A DNA stretch of 64,000 bases. Source: Gilliamella apicola. GTDB taxonomy: Bacteria > Pseudomonadota > Gammaproteobacteria > Enterobacterales > Orbaceae. The stretch spans positions 660,721-724,720 of the forward strand of contig NZ_QGLP01000005.1 in NCBI RefSeq assembly GCF_003202915.1, given 5' to 3'. Of the stretch, positions 61,693 through 64,000 are shown piece after piece (position 1 is the first letter of the stretch; each line of letters opens with the position of its first letter). Made by a program: the position numbers and the translations under genes. The notes under the pieces were generated by a model. That model was not told the DNA's origin. It saw only the letters and a list, made by a program, of their open reading frames with translations, and did no database searches.

Positions 61693-62178
61693 CGCTACTC
61701 CTCTATGCATAAACTTCTCCGCCGATCCGAATAAGATTATTGATTTGAAGTATTATTGAATTAACAATTTTTATAGAAAGATAAAAAATTGCTACCCGCT
61801 AATATCAGTGCTAAGACGACAAAAATCCGCTTACTGAAAATCATCCAAGGTACAGTTTGAACAAAATTACTTTTGTTTGAGACTTAAATCGTAACATCCT
61901 AAATTCTAAAAAATTTAAAATAAGAACATCAGATAAATATTTTGAAAAGCTAAAAAGATATGATTAAAAGTAAATTTAATACGAGTGTAAATTGATATAA
62001 AATCAATAGTAGTTCTAATTATATATTAATTATCTTTAAGAGGGAAATAAAAAAAGAGATTATTTTATACATTATTAATAGGAACCAACAATTAAAAATA
62101 TTAAATTTCATTTTACACGTTATATTGGTTTACATTAATAAAATAAGGGGGAGTCCCCCCTTTAATATTACTATAAAT
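61693..62178. other. 486-base AT-rich region before tex
   Basis: No gene recognised on either strand. It carries the upstream region of the secreted-protein gene and, at its right end, the tex terminator. No strong promoter pair was identified. Confidence 0.5.
62139..62163 (-). terminator. Terminator of tex
   Basis: On the - strand AAGGGGG and CCCCCTT pair around a 3- to 4-nt loop and are followed by ATTTTATT. It lies 16 bases past the tex stop. Confidence 0.75.
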
Positions 62179-64000
62179 CTATTTATTTTTTTTAAATGCC
62201 GCGGCAAAGGCATTACCCATTGCGCTATTAGTTGCCGCTGTAGCCGGACGATGTTTACTATTAGATGATACATTTACTGATTTATTATCCACTTTTGTAG
62301 AGGTCGTGTCATCTAAACGCATTGATAAAGCGATACGTTTTCGAGGGATATCAACTTCTATCACTTTTACTTTTACAATGTCACCTGTTTTAACTATAGT
62401 TCGCGGATCATCTACAAATTTATTGGATAACGCCGAGATATGAACCAGACCGTCTTGATGCACACCAATATCGACAAAAGCGCCAAAATTAGTTACATTA
62501 GTTACTGCTCCTTCCATAATCATACCAATTTTTAAATCTTCCATTGTTTCAATATTATCGGCAAATTGTGCGGTTTTAAATTCAGGCCGAGGATCTCGCC
62601 CTGGTTTATCTAATTCTTTGATAATATCCGTTACTGTCGGCACACCAAAATGGTCATCGACATAATCAACCGCTTTTAATGATTTTAGATAGTTTGAATC
62701 CCCTAAAATATCTTTTAAAGATTTATGGTTTTTAGCTAAAATTCGCTCAACCACAGGGTAAGCTTCAGGATGAACAGCCGATGCATCAAGTGGGTTAGTA
62801 CCTTCCATAATTCTTAAAAAACCGGCACATTGTTCAAAGGCTTTAGGCCCTAATCGTGGCACTTTTAATAATTGTTTTCTATCGGCAAATTTACCGTTTT
62901 CGTTACGCCAATCGACAATATTTTGAGCAATAACCTTATTAAGACCGGCAATACGTGCAAGTAGCATCATTGAAGCGGTATTTAAATTAACACCTACCGC
63001 ATTAACCCCATCTTCAACCACCGCATCAAGTTTTTTCGCAAGTTGAGTTTGGCTTACATCATGTTGATATTGACCAACACCTATCGATTTTGGATCAATT
63101 TTAACTAATTCAGCTAATGGATCTTGCAAACGTCGCGCAATGGAAACCGCACCACGGATTGATACGTCGAGATCAGGAAACTCTTGTGCCGCAAGTTCTG
63201 AGGCAGAATAAACTGAAGCTCCTGCTTCACTTACGATCACTTTTTGTCCTTTTACTTCAGGGTATTTTTTCTGGACGTCAAGATAAAAGCGTTCTGTCTC
63301 ACGTGAAGCAGTACCATTACCGATCGCGACAAGTTCAACTTGATATTTTATACAAAGTGCTGCAACCATCATTGCTGCTTTGTCCGCCTGACCGGTATGT
63401 GGATAGATAGTTTCTGTTGCGACTAATTTACCTGTCGCATCAACAACGGCAATTTTAACACCAGTTCGCAAACCAGGGTCCATCCCCATGGTGACCTTCA
63501 TTCCAGCTGGTGCCGCCATTAACATATCGTGTAGATTAGCGGCAAAAACATTAATAGCTTCTTCTTCGGCTCGTTCTCGCAATGTGGTCATTAATTCGGT
63601 TTCCATGTGCATTAGGATTTTAATGCGCCATGTCCAGTTGATCACTGCTTTTCGCCACTTATCAGCTGGCTGATCGTTGAAGCGCACGCCTAGGTGTTCA
63701 GTAATAATCTGCTCGCAATAACTCTCTTTAGGTGCTTCTTCGAACTGTGGATCCGCATTTAATGATAGTTGTAAAAATCCTTCATTTCGACCACGGAACA
63801 TCGCTAAAGCTCGATGTGATGGTACTTTGGAAATAAGTTCACTTTGGGCAAAATAATCTCTAAATTTAGCGCCTTCTTCCTCTTTACCGGTTATAACTTG
63901 AGAAACAAGGTGGGCATTATTCCAAAGATAATGACGAACTTTGGCTAGTAAAGCAGCGTCTTCGGCAAAGCGCTCCATTAAAATATAACGCGCACCATCT
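62179..64000 (-). CDS. tex: Transcription accessory protein Tex (partial)
   Basis: The gene runs off the right edge; about 607 codons are visible, and full Tex proteins are about 770 residues, so roughly the first 165 are missing. The in-frame codons before ATG 63978 read DGARYIL with no stop, showing that this Met is internal. Visible parts are the helical core, the YqgF-like RNase H-fold domain ([20 protein letters not shown]), a helix-hairpin-helix region (about [19 protein letters not shown]) and a C-terminal S1 RNA-binding domain ([20 protein letters not shown]). It binds RNA and influences transcription and expression of certain virulence factors in other bacteria. Confidence 0.95.
   Translation of the reverse strand, partial: DGARYILMERFAEDAALLAKVRHYLWNNAHLVSQVITGKEEEGAKFRDYFAQSELISKVPSHRALAMFRGRNEGFLQLSLNADPQFEEAPKESYCEQIITEHLGVRFNDQPADKWRKAVINWTWRIKILMHMETELMTTLRERAEEEAINVFAANLHDMLMAAPAGMKVTMGMDPGLRTGVKIAVVDATGKLVATETIYPHTGQADKAAMMVAALCIKYQVELVAIGNGTASRETERFYLDVQKKYPEVKGQKVIVSEAGASVYSASELAAQEFPDLDVSIRGAVSIARRLQDPLAELVKIDPKSIGVGQYQHDVSQTQLAKKLDAVVEDGVNAVGVNLNTASMMLLARIAGLNKVIAQNIVDWRNENGKFADRKQLLKVPRLGPKAFEQCAGFLRIMEGTNPLDASAVHPEAYPVVERILAKNHKSLKDILGDSNYLKSLKAVDYVDDHFGVPTVTDIIKELDKPGRDPRPEFKTAQFADNIETMEDLKIGMIMEGAVTNVTNFGAFVDIGVHQDGLVHISALSNKFVDDPRTIVKTGDIVKVKVIEVDIPRKRIALSMRLDDTTSTKVDNKSVNVSSNSKHRPATAATNSAMGNAFAAAFKKNK

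Overview
The window is a low-G+C (roughly one third G+C by eye) gammaproteobacterial chromosome segment. Almost every housekeeping protein is close to its Enterobacteriaceae or Pasteurellaceae counterpart (CyaY, UvrD, XerC, DapF, SpoT, RpoZ, Ppa, GapA, MutS, Dld, MurB, BirA, DeoD, Tex). A complete L-ascorbate fermentation locus, strong nucleoside salvage and two glycyl-radical genes suggest a fermentative, host-associated bacterium. Orbaceae (Gilliamella-like gut symbionts) fits best, but this is inferred from composition and gene content and is not proven.

Layout. 1-7.7 kb: cyaY convergent with the classic lptM-lysA-dapF-yigA-xerC-yigB-uvrD cluster. 8.1-15.1 kb: the L-ascorbate system, with an ulaA/B fusion-ulaC-ulaF-ulaD-ulaE operon divergent from ulaR-ulaG. 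The intergenic region between them carries a perfect CRP palindrome, an IHF consensus and a phased inverted repeat. 15.1-24.2 kb: recG-spoT-rpoZ, a yfaY/cinA-like gene with an odd start, a SulP permease and pmbA. 24.2-31.9 kb: yjgA, ppa, a cold-shock gene, gapA, mutS and dld. 31.9-40.5 kb: mixed core genes (proP, ypfJ, surE, a sugar-efflux MFS) interleaved with AT-rich stretches holding unrecognised small genes. 40.5-46.4 kb: a degenerate CRISPR remnant, zntA, and murB-ycaD-birA.

46.9-60.0 kb is a nucleoside-catabolism island on one strand: deoB, deoD, nupG, add, cpdB, cdd, pdp, ushA, yjjI, yjjW. Periplasmic CpdB and UshA convert nucleotides to nucleosides, NupG imports them, Add and Cdd deaminate them, DeoD and Pdp phosphorolyse them, and DeoB converts the pentose 1-phosphates to 5-phosphates. 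cdd and pdp are of the Firmicutes type, unlike their neighbours. deoC is not in the window. The right end holds an unrecognised secreted protein and a tex gene cut by the window edge.

The least expected item is at 40600-40687: two degenerate type I-F-like CRISPR repeats exactly 60 nt apart, flanking a 32-nt GC-rich spacer. The leader-side repeat is well preserved and the trailer-side repeat has decayed. No cas genes are in the window. No tRNA, rRNA, insertion sequence or prophage was recognised.
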